A stretch of 64,000 nt of DNA from JAEUIZ01 sp046155605 (GCA_046155605.1 JBJXFQ010000019.1:62001-126000), one strand, 5' to 3'. Positions 8,404-17,524 are shown, numbered from the stretch's first letter. Program-made: numbers and translations. Notes: generated by a model not told the origin, from the letters alone.

Positions 8404-8946
8404 GTGCGGACGCTCGATCGCATTCTCCAACGCTGGCGCATTGGGAAGGCCTGGCCTTTCATCCCCCCCGGCGGCGCGCTCCTCGACATCGGCTGCTTCG
8501 ATGATTCGTTGCTGCGTCGTGCCGCGCCCCGCGTCGCCCGTGCGGTCGGCGTCGATCCACTGGCCGAGCCTCGGCGCGACGGCAACATCGAGATCCTTCG
8601 CGGCGGTGTGCCGGGCGTCGAACTTGCTGCCGGCACCTTTGATTGCATCACGATGCTGGCGGTGCTCGAGCACATTCCCGATCGCGAGTCGCTAGCGCGC
8701 GAGTGCGCTCGGCTCCTGAAGCCCGGCGGGCGCATCGTCATCACGGTGCCCAAGCCAGCGGTCGATCGAATCCTGGCGGTTCTGCTGAAGTTGCGGCTGA
8801 TCCACGGCATGAGCCTCGAACAGCACGACGGCTATGACGTTCGCCGCACGGGGCCGATCTTTGAGAGCGCGGGTCTGCGGCTGGTGCGGCGGAGGACGTT
8901 CCAACTCGGGCTTAACTGTCTTTTCGTGTTTGAGAAACCAAGATGA
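8404..8946 (+). CDS. Class I SAM-dependent methyltransferase
   Basis: 180 residues with a GTG start. Motif I is LLDIGCFDDSLLRR near residue 27 (glycine-rich SAM loop, with the usual second glycines replaced), the acidic end of strand 2 is VGVDPL, and the post-motif region AGTFDCITMLAVLEHI and LKPGGRIVITVP are typical of Methyltransf_11-type enzymes. The substrate is unknown; position between a GT2 enzyme and a TMTC-like transferase suggests glycan or glycolipid methylation. Its stop overlaps the next start by 4 bp (ATGA), so the two are translationally coupled. The shortened C-terminus lacks an obvious substrate lid domain. Confidence 0.8.
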   Translation: MRTLDRILQRWRIGKAWPFIPPGGALLDIGCFDDSLLRRAAPRVARAVGVDPLAEPRRDGNIEILRGGVPGVELAAGTFDCITMLAVLEHIPDRESLARECARLLKPGGRIVITVPKPAVDRILAVLLKLRLIHGMSLEQHDGYDVRRTGPIFESAGLRLVRRRTFQLGLNCLFVFEKPR

Positions 8947-10754
8947 GCGTCTCGCTCACGCCGCCGTCGCCGCGGAACGCCCGCCGCCGGGGTTGGTACC
9001 TGCTTGCCGCGGCGCTGATCTCACTCGCCACGATCGCGGCCTATTCGAACTCGCTGCACAACGCCTTCGTTCTCGACGATGGCTACGGGATCGTGCAGAA
9101 TCCGTATGTTCGGTCGCTGCGCTTCGTCCCGCGCTACTTCGTCGATCCGTTCACGCTCACGGTGAACAAGCGCAACGCTGAGTATCGCCCGCTGATGTCG
9201 CTCTCGTTCGCGATCAACTACCAGGTGTCGGGGTACGCGACGTGGTCATGGCATGTCGTCAATCTCGTGCTGCACGCGCACGTTGCGTTCTGGCTCTTCA
9301 TCGTCGGACGGTTGCTTTTCGGCACGGGACGCGTGCGGCTCATCGCGTGGCTCTCGGAGCGTGGCGGCGACGCCGCGAGCCTCATCGCCGCCTGTGTCTT
9401 CTCGCTTCACCCCATCACCTCCGGCATCGCCAACTATGCGTGGTCGCGCTCCTCGCTCCTCGTGGCCGCGTTTCTGATGCCCGCGACGGCGCTACTGCTG
9501 CGAGCGGTTCGGGATGGGGGCGGGCCATCGACGATGCTCGCGCCCGCGGCGCTGTATGCGCTGGCGTTGCTCTCCAAGCCGGAGGCCATCGGGTTCGTGG
9601 CGATCGCGGCTTTCGTGCAACTCTGGCTTGCGCCCGAGCGCGCGGGCCGGTCGATGTTCTCGCCAGTGTTGAGCGCTCGCGCCTTGAAACGCATCGCGCC
9701 GCTCGCGGTCATGGCCGTCGCATACCTTCTGCTTCGCCGCGCCGTCATGCCGGCCGGGCAATCGGCCAACTGGAGCCTTCCCGGCGACACGCCGCTGAAG
9801 TACTTGCTCACCCAGACGCGCGCGTGGTGGTATTACATCGGGCAGGCGTTGGCGCCGTTCCGCATGATTGCCGACCACACCACGTTCCCGCGTGTGACCG
9901 ATCTCGCCAGCCGCGCTCAGATGCTGCCCGTGGCGCTCGCGGTCGCGGGGTGGCTCGTCGTGGCTGGGCTGACGATCTCTGCCGCACGTCGCGCGCCCAG
10001 CCTCGCGATCCTCGTCATGGCGTACTTCATCTATCTGGCGCCAAGTTCGAGCATCATCCCGCTTGCCGAAATGGTGAACGAGCATCGGCCCTATATGCCG
10101 ATCAGCGGCCTGTTCCTCCTCGCGGCGGTGGCGGCAATGGCCGCTGCCGAGCGCCTCTGCCGCCGTCCGGTCGGGGTCGTCGCGTCGGGCGCGATCATGC
10201 TCGCGATTCCATTGGCCTTGCTGACGCGCGAGCGGAACCTCGTGTGGCGCGACGACCTGGCCTTCTGGGGCGACATCGTGAGCAAGGAGCCGCAGGCAGC
10301 GCGGGCCCAGATGAACTATGGCATCGCGCTGATGTCACGGGCACGCTTTATCCCGGCACGCGACGCCTTCGAGCAGGCCGCCCGCTACGCGCCACTTTGG
10401 AACCTGCCGCATGTCAACCTCGGCATCGCGCTCAGCCGGCTCAACGAGCCTGTCGCGGCGCGCACGCACTTCGATCGCGCGGTCGAACTCGCGCCGGCGG
10501 ATCCAAACTCGTACTCCTACCGGGGTGATTTCCGGAAGGCGCAGGGTGATCTGGACGGCGCGATCGACGACTACCGCGCCGCCGCGCGGCACGCCACGAT
10601 CCCGCTCCGCGAGGTGTCGTTGCTCGCGGACGCGCTGATCGATGCACGCCGATTCGACGACGCGAACGAGGCGATCGCGCGGGGCGAGGCGCTGGACCGG
10701 GCTGCCATGGCGAACCTGCGAGCGCGGCTCGAACAGGCCGGAGCAAGGCGATAG
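8943..10754 (+). CDS. TMTC-like membrane glycosyltransferase with TPR tail
   Basis: 603 residues. About ten hydrophobic segments fill residues 15-430, beginning WYLLAAALISLATIAAYSNS. The first loop carries FVLDDGYGIVQNPYVRS, which matches the acidic DD motif of GT-C enzymes such as TMTC and PMT proteins that use lipid-phosphate sugars. A second conserved feature is YRPLMSLSFAINY. Residues 440-600 form about four TPR units (MNYGIALMSRARFIPARDAF, LPHVNLGIALSRLNEPVAA). The known role of the family is protein O-mannosylation across a membrane; the acceptor here is unknown. Coupled to the methyltransferase by ATGA overlap and downstream of the GT2 gene that could make its lipid-linked donor. Confidence 0.8.
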   Translation: MSVSLTPPSPRNARRRGWYLLAAALISLATIAAYSNSLHNAFVLDDGYGIVQNPYVRSLRFVPRYFVDPFTLTVNKRNAEYRPLMSLSFAINYQVSGYATWSWHVVNLVLHAHVAFWLFIVGRLLFGTGRVRLIAWLSERGGDAASLIAACVFSLHPITSGIANYAWSRSSLLVAAFLMPATALLLRAVRDGGGPSTMLAPAALYALALLSKPEAIGFVAIAAFVQLWLAPERAGRSMFSPVLSARALKRIAPLAVMAVAYLLLRRAVMPAGQSANWSLPGDTPLKYLLTQTRAWWYYIGQALAPFRMIADHTTFPRVTDLASRAQMLPVALAVAGWLVVAGLTISAARRAPSLAILVMAYFIYLAPSSSIIPLAEMVNEHRPYMPISGLFLLAAVAAMAAAERLCRRPVGVVASGAIMLAIPLALLTRERNLVWRDDLAFWGDIVSKEPQAARAQMNYGIALMSRARFIPARDAFEQAARYAPLWNLPHVNLGIALSRLNEPVAARTHFDRAVELAPADPNSYSYRGDFRKAQGDLDGAIDDYRAAARHATIPLREVSLLADALIDARRFDDANEAIARGEALDRAAMANLRARLEQAGARR

Positions 10755-10823
10755 CCGCGGATCAGAATCGGCCGTCTCGCACGCACCTTCCTCTGTGATG
10801 CTCGCAGACCGTAAACTCTCGCC

Positions 10824-12383
10824 GTGCTTCTCGGCATCGACATCGGAACCTCGGCGGCGAAGGCGGTCATCTGCGACGAGGGCGGCCGCGTGCTCGGCGC
10901 GGGCGCGGCGGAATATCCGCTCTCCCGCCCGCACGTCAACTGGAGCGAGCAAGACCCGCGCGACTGGTGGGCCGGCGCGATTGCCGCTACGCACGCAGCA
11001 CTGTCAAGCGAAGGCGTGGCTCGGGCTGGCGGCGCTGCCGCGGTCGCGGGCGTCGGGCTCTCGGGCCAGATGCACGGGAGCGTGCTGCTCGGGGCTGACG
11101 CAGTGGCCGGCGACGGGCGCGATGCTCAGCCGCTGCGGCCGGCGATCCTGTGGAATGACCAGCGCACGGCCCACGAGTGCGCCGAGATCGAAGATCGCGC
11201 GGGAGGGCGGGCGGCGCTCGTCGGGCTCGTGGGCAATGCGGCGCTCCCCGGCTTCACGCTGCCGAAACTGCTGTGGGTGCGTCGGCATGAGCCGGACGTG
11301 TTCGCGCGCACGCGGCTAGTGCTCCTGCCGAAGGACTATGTGCGGCTGCGTCTGACGGGCCAAGCGGCGACCGACGTGGGCGACGCGTCCGGCGTGCTGC
11401 TCCTGGACGTGGATCGGCGGGCGTGGTCGCCGCGCGCGATCGAAATCGCGCGGATCGACTCGTCGCTCCTCCCGCGCGTGCTCGAGTCCGCCACGTCGGC
11501 GGGCGGGCTGACGGCATGGGCGGCGGGGGTACTGGGCCTGCGCGCGGGCATACCCGTCGCGGCGGGGTCGGGCGACAACCAGTGCGGCGCCATCGGCGCG
11601 GGCGTGGTGCGCCCCGGGCTGGCGCTGACGACGCTGGGCACGAGCGGGGTGGTCTATGCACACGCGGAAGCGCCCCGGCGAGACCTGGTTGATCTCGCGC
11701 GCCCGGGCCGGTTGCACACGATGGCGTCCGCGACGGGCGACTCACGTCGCGCGGGCGGCTGGTGCGTGACGGGCTGCATGCTCTCGGCCGCGGGGGCGCT
11801 GCAGTGGTGCCGCGACACGATCGCGCCGGGCGTGGCGTTTGACGCCCTTCTCGCCGAGGCCGCGCGCGTGCGCCCGGGGTGCGACGGCCTCGCGTTCCTC
11901 CCGCACCTGACGGGCGAGCGATGTCCCTACCCCGACCCCGACGCCCGCGGCGGGTGGATCGGGCTGACAGCGCGCCACGGGCGCGGGCACCTCGTGCGCG
12001 CTGTGCTCGAGGGGGTCTCGTTCACGCTCGCGCGGATCATGGGGATCGTGCGCGAGATCGGCGTGCCCGTGCGGGCGTCGCGCGTCGGGGGCGGCGGGGC
12101 GAGGTCGATTCTCTGGCGTCAGATGCTCGCCGACTGCCAGCGCTGCCCCGTTGCCAGCACAAACACAGAAGACGGCCCGGCGCTGGGGGCGGCGATCCTG
12201 GGCGGGGTCGCGGCGGGCGTGCTGCCGACAGTCGAGGTCGCGTGCGATGCGATGATCCACGAGACCGAGGTGCTGGAGCCCGACGCGCGCGCGCCCTATG
12301 CCGAGGCGATGGCGGCGCACGCGCGGCTGTATGGCGACCTCTACGAAGCGACGCGGATGCTGGCGAAGCTGGATCGGGGTTAG
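10824..12383 (+). CDS. xylB: Xylulokinase
   Basis: FGGY-family sugar kinase that phosphorylates D-xylulose with ATP in pentose catabolism. The GTG start at 10824 gives MLLGIDIGTSAAKAV, the phosphate-1 motif. GLSGQMHGSVLL and LWNDQRT are the substrate-binding strings typical of XylB, GSGDNQCGAIGAG and the C-terminal GGGARSILWRQMLADC are the ATPase-fold motifs. Length 519 is within the usual 480-530. No xylose isomerase or transporter is next to it. The stop codon overlaps that of the convergent secreted-paralogue gene (12380-12382). Confidence 0.93.
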   Translation: MLLGIDIGTSAAKAVICDEGGRVLGAGAAEYPLSRPHVNWSEQDPRDWWAGAIAATHAALSSEGVARAGGAAAVAGVGLSGQMHGSVLLGADAVAGDGRDAQPLRPAILWNDQRTAHECAEIEDRAGGRAALVGLVGNAALPGFTLPKLLWVRRHEPDVFARTRLVLLPKDYVRLRLTGQAATDVGDASGVLLLDVDRRAWSPRAIEIARIDSSLLPRVLESATSAGGLTAWAAGVLGLRAGIPVAAGSGDNQCGAIGAGVVRPGLALTTLGTSGVVYAHAEAPRRDLVDLARPGRLHTMASATGDSRRAGGWCVTGCMLSAAGALQWCRDTIAPGVAFDALLAEAARVRPGCDGLAFLPHLTGERCPYPDPDARGGWIGLTARHGRGHLVRAVLEGVSFTLARIMGIVREIGVPVRASRVGGGGARSILWRQMLADCQRCPVASTNTEDGPALGAAILGGVAAGVLPTVEVACDAMIHETEVLEPDARAPYAEAMAAHARLYGDLYEATRMLAKLDRG

Positions 12384-13132
12384 CGGCGCAGGCGACGAAT
12401 CAGCACTGTGGCGAGGACTCCGGCGATCGGCAGCACCCCCGGCGATGGCACGATCGGTATGGAACCGCTGTCACCATACTCACCGAGGACAAACTGCCCG
12501 AGGTACAGCGGGTTTCCATTCGGGTCGATGCCGTACTGAACTACGATGCTAGACATGTGCTGTGAAACCGCCTGCCTGACCAGGCGAAACGATGCGTCGC
12601 GAGGCTGATATGTGCTCGGTGTCCATGTGGCACGCCACATATTCTCAATGGGGTTTGTGGAGTTGCAGGTCTGTCCCGGCGTCACAAACTGGCCAGCTTG
12701 AACAAAGGAGACATCTCCGTTTGGCTCCGGCCAACCCGGCCCGCCGAGCGTCCAGTTCCCGCCTCCTGGAATCCCGCTCGGCCCCTCCTCCGCGTTCCGA
12801 GTGATGTTGCTCCACGTCCCGCCGTTGACATTCGTGCCCAGAATGTCAACTAAAATCGACCCGATTCCCGCGATCGTCCCAACACCGGGCGGCGAAGGCT
12901 GCGTGTAGGGGACGGTCGCGCCGATCCCCGGCGTGACCGTCGCCTTGATCGCGATGCGCACCGCCTCGCCCGGCTCGATCAGCCCATTCGGCGTCGGCAC
13001 CGGCTGATTGCTGCCCGCCAGCACTTCCGACCAACTGATCCGATGATCGATGCGTATCTGCGCGTCGGCCATCGTGCCTGCCGTGAGCACGACGACCGCA
13101 GCGACCGCTCGGCAACTTCGCTCCGTCCTCAT
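12380..13132 (-). CDS. Secreted paralogue 4 of 4 with VPxPG sorting tail
   Basis: 250 residues with a signal peptide (MRTERSCRAVAAVVVLTAGTM...ADAQ). The mature part opens with ISWSEVLAGSNQPVPTPNG and LIEPGEAVRIAIKATVTPG, contains GTNVNGGTWSNITRN and GGNWTLGG, and ends IPIVPSPGVLP, a hydrophobic stretch and RRLRR. This tail has the layout of PEP-CTERM/VPxPG exosortase-type sorting signals. It shares its entire architecture with the three genes upstream and is last in the coupled series; its start overlaps the previous stop by 4 bp. Function unknown; likely a surface or matrix protein. It is the most divergent at 'PGWPEPNGDVSF' and carries a Cys (GQTCNST) the others lack. Confidence 0.8.
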   Translation of the reverse strand: MRTERSCRAVAAVVVLTAGTMADAQIRIDHRISWSEVLAGSNQPVPTPNGLIEPGEAVRIAIKATVTPGIGATVPYTQPSPPGVGTIAGIGSILVDILGTNVNGGTWSNITRNAEEGPSGIPGGGNWTLGGPGWPEPNGDVSFVQAGQFVTPGQTCNSTNPIENMWRATWTPSTYQPRDASFRLVRQAVSQHMSSIVVQYGIDPNGNPLYLGQFVLGEYGDSGSIPIVPSPGVLPIAGVLATVLIRRLRR

Positions 13133-13896
13133 GATCGTGTCCCCCTTCGTCTTGCCGCTCCCACGCCAGCCGCCACGGCCAACACCAATCCAACTCCCGG
13201 CACGGGCACGATCGGGATTGTGCCCGTATTGCCGAACTGCCCCGCGATGTACTTGCCGGTGTACATCGGGTCACCGTTGGGGTCAAGGCCCGTCTCGATG
13301 AGGATCGACGAGTGCTGCATGGGTGCCGCGGCAGCACCCTGCGACTGCATGCTTGCCAGCCGCGGCAAGTAGTTGCCGGGTGTCCATGTGCCGCGGAAGA
13401 TGTTGACGACGGGATTGGCCATTTGGGCCGTGGAGCCTGGGAGCACGAACTGCCCCGCTTGAACGGCCGTGAGATTGCCGTTGGATTCAACCGTGAACCC
13501 ACCGATGGTCCAGTTGCCCATGCCGGGGACGCCGCCCGGGTTGCTCGCAGGGTTACGCGTGAAGTTGCTCCATGAGCCGCCATTGACGTTCGTCCCGATG
13601 AGGTCGAAGAAGATGCTCCCGAGGCCGGCGACTTTGCCGATGCCCCCTGGCGCGGGCTGGGAATACGGCACGGTCGAGCCGACCCCGGGCGACACGGTCA
13701 CGGTGAGGTAAATCCGCACGCCCTCACCCGGCTCGATCAGGCCATTGGGCGATGGCACGGGCTGATTGGAGTTGGCGATGGTCTCGGACCAGGCGAGTTG
13801 GTACGAGACGGACTCTTGGCCGCGCGACTCGATCGAGAGCCCGAAGCCGAGCACCACCGCCGACGCAGCCAATATTCCAGGGTGAGATGGGCTCAT
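13129..13896 (-). CDS. Secreted paralogue 3 of 4 with VPxPG sorting tail
   Basis: 255 residues, signal peptide up to about ESRGQ, then the shared core: YQLAWSETIANSNQPVPSPNG, GEGVRIYLTVTVSPGVG, GTNVNGGSWSNFTRN, GNWTIGG, QAGQFVLPGST, and TWTPGNYLPR. It ends IPIVPVPGVGLVLAVAAGVGAARRR, so the sorting motif here is VPVPG rather than VPSPG. The start overlaps the preceding stop by 4 bp at 13893-13896 and its own stop overlaps the next start at 13129-13132. The strand-rich, Gly/Asn-rich core suggests a beta-sandwich exported protein; no known family recognised. Confidence 0.8.
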   Translation of the reverse strand: MSPSHPGILAASAVVLGFGLSIESRGQESVSYQLAWSETIANSNQPVPSPNGLIEPGEGVRIYLTVTVSPGVGSTVPYSQPAPGGIGKVAGLGSIFFDLIGTNVNGGSWSNFTRNPASNPGGVPGMGNWTIGGFTVESNGNLTAVQAGQFVLPGSTAQMANPVVNIFRGTWTPGNYLPRLASMQSQGAAAAPMQHSSILIETGLDPNGDPMYTGKYIAGQFGNTGTIPIVPVPGVGLVLAVAAGVGAARRRGTRS

Positions 13897-14660
13897 CGCT
13901 TGGTTCTCCTTTTCCTCGAAAGGATGAGTCCTCCCGCTGTGAGCGCGGCGACGAACACGCCCGGCGACGGCACGATCGGGATGGGGCCGGTGCTGCCGTA
14001 GGTGCCGGCAACGAACTTGCCGACGTATTGGGGATCGCCGTTGGCGTCAAAGCCGTATTGGATGAGAAGTGACTGGCCTCCCGGGTCACCGCCACTCTGG
14101 TTTCGAAACGAGACCGAACGCATCGCATAGCTCGACGGCGTCCAAGTGCCGCGCCAGAGATTCGCGATCGGGTTGGTGGCGTTCGCGGTCATGCCGGGAA
14201 GCACAAACTGGCCGGCCTGAAGGAGGGTCAGGTTGCCGTTGGCCTCGGGCGTGCCAGCCGCTCCCAGTGTCCAGTTCCCGCCGCCAGGGATGCCGCCCGG
14301 ATTCGATTCCGCGTTTCGCGTGATGTTGCTCCACGAGCCGCCGTTGGCATTGCTTCCAAGCAGATCGAGCGTGCAATGGCCAAACCCCGCGATCGTCCCC
14401 GTGCCCGGCGGCGGTGGCGGTGGCGGCGTGTACGTTGCCATCGCGCCGATGCCGGGCGTGATCGTCGCACGGATCGCGATGCGTACCCCCTCGCCCGGTT
14501 CGATCGTCCCGTTGGGCGATGGCACGGGTTGATTCGTGTTCGCCAGAACCTCGGACCATGTCAGCGAGTAGGTGACGCGTTCCTGGGCGAGCGCCCGCTC
14601 GGTCGCTCCGACTCCGATAGCGAGACCGGCTGCGGCACGGAACACCACGGTTCGAGTCAT
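13893..14660 (-). CDS. Secreted paralogue 2 of 4 with VPxPG sorting tail
   Basis: 255 residues starting at ATG 14660 (MTRTVVFRAAAGLAIGVG), which restores the same 4-bp ATGA overlap seen at the other junctions; an upstream alternative at 14684 would overlap by 28 bp. After the signal peptide come YSLTWSEVLANTNQPVPSPNG, a proline run (YTPPPPPPPGTGTIAGFG), GSNANGGSWSNITRN, GGNWTLGAAGTPEANGNL, and TWTPSSYAMRS. The tail is IPIVPSPGVFVAALTAGG followed by SRKRRTKR. Closest to paralogue 1; the pair share GTPEANGN and the polyproline/GTGTIAGFG block nearly identically, which points to recent duplication. Confidence 0.8.
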   Translation of the reverse strand: MTRTVVFRAAAGLAIGVGATERALAQERVTYSLTWSEVLANTNQPVPSPNGTIEPGEGVRIAIRATITPGIGAMATYTPPPPPPPGTGTIAGFGHCTLDLLGSNANGGSWSNITRNAESNPGGIPGGGNWTLGAAGTPEANGNLTLLQAGQFVLPGMTANATNPIANLWRGTWTPSSYAMRSVSFRNQSGGDPGGQSLLIQYGFDANGDPQYVGKFVAGTYGSTGPIPIVPSPGVFVAALTAGGLILSRKRRTKR

Positions 14661-15418
14661 GGTCTGAACTCCTTTCGACGGCAACGCCGTGACGCGACAA
14701 CCACCGCGAGCGACGCGAGAGGCAGGACGCCCGGCGACGGCACGATCGGAATCGAGCCGGTGTTGCCGTGGGTTCTGGATACGAACTTGCCGACGTACTG
14801 CGGATGCCCATTTACATCGATGCCATATTGGATGAGGATCGATGACTCGTTTCCGCTGATGCTACCGGCGTCTGTGCTTTGAAAAGACGCCGACCTCATC
14901 ATGTAACTTGAAGGAGTCCATGTGCCGCGCCAGGCGTTGCTGACCGGGTTGACCGAGTTGGCTGTCGAGCCGGGCAGAACAAACTGTCCGGCTTGAAGAC
15001 CGAGCATGTTGCCGTTGGCCTCGGGCGTGCCGGGCGTTCCCAGTGTCCAGTTGCCCCCGCCGGGAATGCCTCCGGGATTCGACTCGGCATTCCGAGTGAT
15101 GTTGCTCCATGATCCGCCATTCACATTCGTACCGATCAGGGTGACGAACATCGATCCAAACCCCGCGATGGTCCCCGTGCCCGGCGGCGGTGGCGGCGTG
15201 TACGTTGCCGTCGCGCCGATGCCGGGCGTGATCGTCGCACGGATCGCGATCCGCACGCCCTCGCCCGGCTCGATGACACCGTTGGGCACGGCCACCGGCT
15301 GATTCGAGCCCGCGAGCACTTCCGACCACAGCAGCGAGTATGTGACGCGTTCCTGCGCCATGACCGCCACGGGGAGGCCCGCCGCGACTACCGCCGCCAC
15401 AACAGTTCGATGCTTCAT
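14657..15418 (-). CDS. Secreted paralogue 1 of 4 (first gene of the coupled series)
   Basis: 253 residues from ATG 15418 (MKHRTVVAAVVAAGLPVAVMAQ, a clear signal peptide). Core blocks: YSLLWSEVLAGSNQPVAVPNG, EPGEGVRIAIRATITPGIGATATYT, PPPPPGTGTIAGFGSMFV, GTNVNGGSWSNITRN, GGNWTLGTPGTPEANGNM, and TWTPSSYMMRS. The tail IPIVPSPGVLPLASLAVVVASRRCRR is a VPxPG-TM-Arg sorting signal. As the promoter-proximal member it should set expression for all four. The 171 bp to the next gene (15419-15589) contain no recognisable element beyond a T-rich run near 15530. Function unknown; likely cell-surface after tail processing. Confidence 0.8.
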   Translation of the reverse strand: MKHRTVVAAVVAAGLPVAVMAQERVTYSLLWSEVLAGSNQPVAVPNGVIEPGEGVRIAIRATITPGIGATATYTPPPPPGTGTIAGFGSMFVTLIGTNVNGGSWSNITRNAESNPGGIPGGGNWTLGTPGTPEANGNMLGLQAGQFVLPGSTANSVNPVSNAWRGTWTPSSYMMRSASFQSTDAGSISGNESSILIQYGIDVNGHPQYVGKFVSRTHGNTGSIPIVPSPGVLPLASLAVVVASRRCRRKEFRP

Positions 15419-15589
15419 GTCACGCTCCAGACGGCAGAACCAGCGCTGCCTTACAGCCGCCGACGGTGTGTGACTTGTCTTCTCTCCGCCCACGATCACT
15501 CTACAGCGCATCCATCATCGATGCAAGCCCTTTTTCTTCGATTCGTCGTTGCTCCTTTCTTTGGTCGACGGCGCTGACGACGTTCCGGG

Positions 15590-16009
15590 CTACTCCTCCC
15601 CCCCACCCCTTCCCCGCTTGATCTCGCCTCGCTTCTGCTTCTCGTTCAGCCTGCGTTCCTTCGATCCTCTCGTGGGCCGCGTCTTGCGTCTGGGCTTGGG
15701 CCGAACCATCGCCCGCACGATCAACTCGCGCAGCCGCTCGAGGCACGCGGCGCGGTTCCGCGGCTGCGACCGGTGCTCCTCGGCGATGATGACGGCCATG
15801 CCCTCATCGCTCAGCCGCCTGCCCAGCAGCCCCGCCAGCCGCGCCCGCGCGTCGGCGGGCATCGAGATCGCGGCGAGTGGCACGCGGAGTTCGGCCTTCG
15901 TCGCGCGTTTGTTGACGTTCTGGCCCCCCGGCCCGCCGCTCGCGCTGAACGAGAACTCCAGCGCCTCCTCGGCCACCCACACTCCCGGCGCCAGTTCGAT
16001 CTCGGCCAT
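15590..16009 (-). CDS. arfB: Alternative ribosome-rescue factor / peptidyl-tRNA hydrolase ArfB
   Basis: 139 residues. The catalytic GGQ at residues 28-30 lies in SASGGPGGQNVNKRATK, the signature of class I release-factor-like hydrolases, and the protein ends with the long Lys/Arg-rich tail (from about 105, RPKPRRKTRPTRGSKERR and KRGEIKRG) that ArfB inserts into the empty mRNA channel of a stalled ribosome. No codon-recognition domain is present, as expected. Length fits the family (about 135-145). Divergent from the following outer-membrane-type gene. Confidence 0.9.
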   Translation of the reverse strand: MAEIELAPGVWVAEEALEFSFSASGGPGGQNVNKRATKAELRVPLAAISMPADARARLAGLLGRRLSDEGMAVIIAEEHRSQPRNRAACLERLRELIVRAMVRPKPRRKTRPTRGSKERRLNEKQKRGEIKRGRGGGEE

Positions 16010-16065
16010 GTCCCATCCTTGGCGCTGACCCTACGCTCTGCGTCGCCGAAACCTCGGAGCCCGCC

Positions 16066-16914
16066 ATGCCACGACATCTTGCCGTCGCCTCCGCCCTCCT
16101 CTTCGCTTCGCTCGCGCAAGCCCAGAATCCCCCCGAGAGCGGCACCCTCCCCGAGCGCTCCGACATTGACACGACCTGGACGATTCGCTTCGAGCCGTCG
16201 GTCTGGTACGTCGCCCCCAGCGGCCGCGTCTTGCTCCCCGGCTCGCCGGGAGGCACCGATTCCACCCGGCTCGAATCGCTCAACCTCGATTCGCCGCGTC
16301 TGAGCCCAACAGGCGAACTCCACGTTCGCAGCGAATCGTGGCGCTTCGGGCTCCTGGGCACCTATTTCGAGATCAACGGCCGCGAAACCCTCGCCGACGA
16401 GCCGGGCCAGATCGGCGGCGTGCCCGTCAACACGGGCGACGCTCTTCGCTCGTCTCTTTCCTTCTTCTCGCTTGAGGCCACCGCTTCCTACGTCCTCCCG
16501 ACGCCCGACTGGCTCGCCGGCAAGCCCGGCGACCGCTTTCGCGCCCGCGGCGAGGTTCTCGGCGGCCTCCGCCTCTATGACGTCGATTTCGACATCGACA
16601 CGCTCGGCGGACCTGTCGGTGGCGGCGGATTCTTCGTCGAGCCGCTTGTCGGCACTCGCTTCACCATGGACCTCTTCGAGTCCGTCACCATCGACTTCCA
16701 GGCCACGCTCTCGGGCTTCCCGGGAGGCTCCGGACGCGAGGTCTATGGCTTCGACCTGCTCGTGGGATTCATGTACAGGCCGGTGGAGAACATCGGCATC
16801 CAGATCGGGTACCGTCAGCAGGCGTTTGGGCTTGCTTCGGGACAAGACGACGAGCATTTCGATTGGCGCGGGGCGATGGCGGGCATCTACGGCGGCGTCG
16901 TGATCCGCTTCTAG
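16066..16914 (+). CDS. Exported outer-membrane-type beta-barrel protein, unknown role
   Basis: 282 residues with a signal peptide (MPRHLAVASALLFASLAQAQ). The mature chain alternates hydrophobic and polar residues with many aromatic-flanked turns (WTIRFEPSVWYVAPSGRVLL, WRFGLLGTYFEINGRE, VTIDFQATLSGFPGG, DLLVGFMYRPVENIGIQIGY) and ends in a short strand with terminal Phe (GIYGGVVIRF), the usual signal for Bam-dependent outer-membrane insertion. This suggests an 8- to 12-strand barrel. I cannot assign a specific family or substrate. Single gene, divergent from arfB. Confidence 0.65.
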   Translation: MPRHLAVASALLFASLAQAQNPPESGTLPERSDIDTTWTIRFEPSVWYVAPSGRVLLPGSPGGTDSTRLESLNLDSPRLSPTGELHVRSESWRFGLLGTYFEINGRETLADEPGQIGGVPVNTGDALRSSLSFFSLEATASYVLPTPDWLAGKPGDRFRARGEVLGGLRLYDVDFDIDTLGGPVGGGGFFVEPLVGTRFTMDLFESVTIDFQATLSGFPGGSGREVYGFDLLVGFMYRPVENIGIQIGYRQQAFGLASGQDDEHFDWRGAMAGIYGGVVIRF

Positions 16915-17087
16915 GCCGCTGTTCGCAACCGGTGGACAACCTGACGGCTTGGGGGATTGTGAAGGGGTATTGACCGCAAGGCCTGGGCATGGCATACTCA
17001 CCGCCCCGGCGCGTTCGGCTGACCGGGACACAGGTGGAGCGATCTGGTTGGGCTTCCGGGAGCGGAAGCACGGGGAGAGAGGTCCGC

Positions 17088-17438
17088 ATGGCCACGATCA
17101 CCAAGAAAGACCTCGTCGAACGCATCGCCGAAGCCACGGGTCAGAAGCGAGGTTCCGTCAAAGAGACCGTCGAGGCCTTTTTGGAACTGCTGACCGCGGA
17201 GTTGGCTGAAGGCAACCGAGTTGAGTTCCGCGACTTCGGCGTGCTGGAGGTGCGTCTGCGCGCCGAACGCCGCGCGCAAAACCCCAAGACGTTGGAGCCC
17301 GTTCGCGTGCCCCCAAGGCCGACGGTGAAGTTCAAGGTGGGGCGTCTGATGCAGCAGCGACTCGACGCGGGGCGGGCCGCCCAGCCCAAGCCGCAGGTCG
17401 AGGTGCGCGCCAGAAAGGGTGCCGCCGCGGGAGTCTGA
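17088..17438 (+). CDS. HU/IHF-family nucleoid protein
   Basis: 116 residues from ATG 17088 (MATITKKDLVERIAEATGQK), preceded by a GGGGAGAGAGG purine run. The HU fold is clear: helices with KRGSVKETVEAFLELLTAEL, the strand GNRVEFRDFGVLEVRLRAERRAQNP, and the DNA-binding arm RRAQNPKT...VPPRPTVKFKVG. HU dimers bend and compact DNA. Unlike the minimal 90-residue HU, it carries a 25-residue basic extension (RAAQPKPQVEVRARKG). The longer frame upstream (MAYSPPRR) does not look like HU and was not used. Whether it behaves as HU or IHF cannot be told. Confidence 0.92.
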   Translation: MATITKKDLVERIAEATGQKRGSVKETVEAFLELLTAELAEGNRVEFRDFGVLEVRLRAERRAQNPKTLEPVRVPPRPTVKFKVGRLMQQRLDAGRAAQPKPQVEVRARKGAAAGV

Positions 17439-17524
17439 TCCTCCGGCGGCGGCAGCCAATTTCGAATGCAACCGCACGAATGGCCTGATCGAGTACGCTC
17501 GACCGTGCCGTGACCGCTGCTTGT

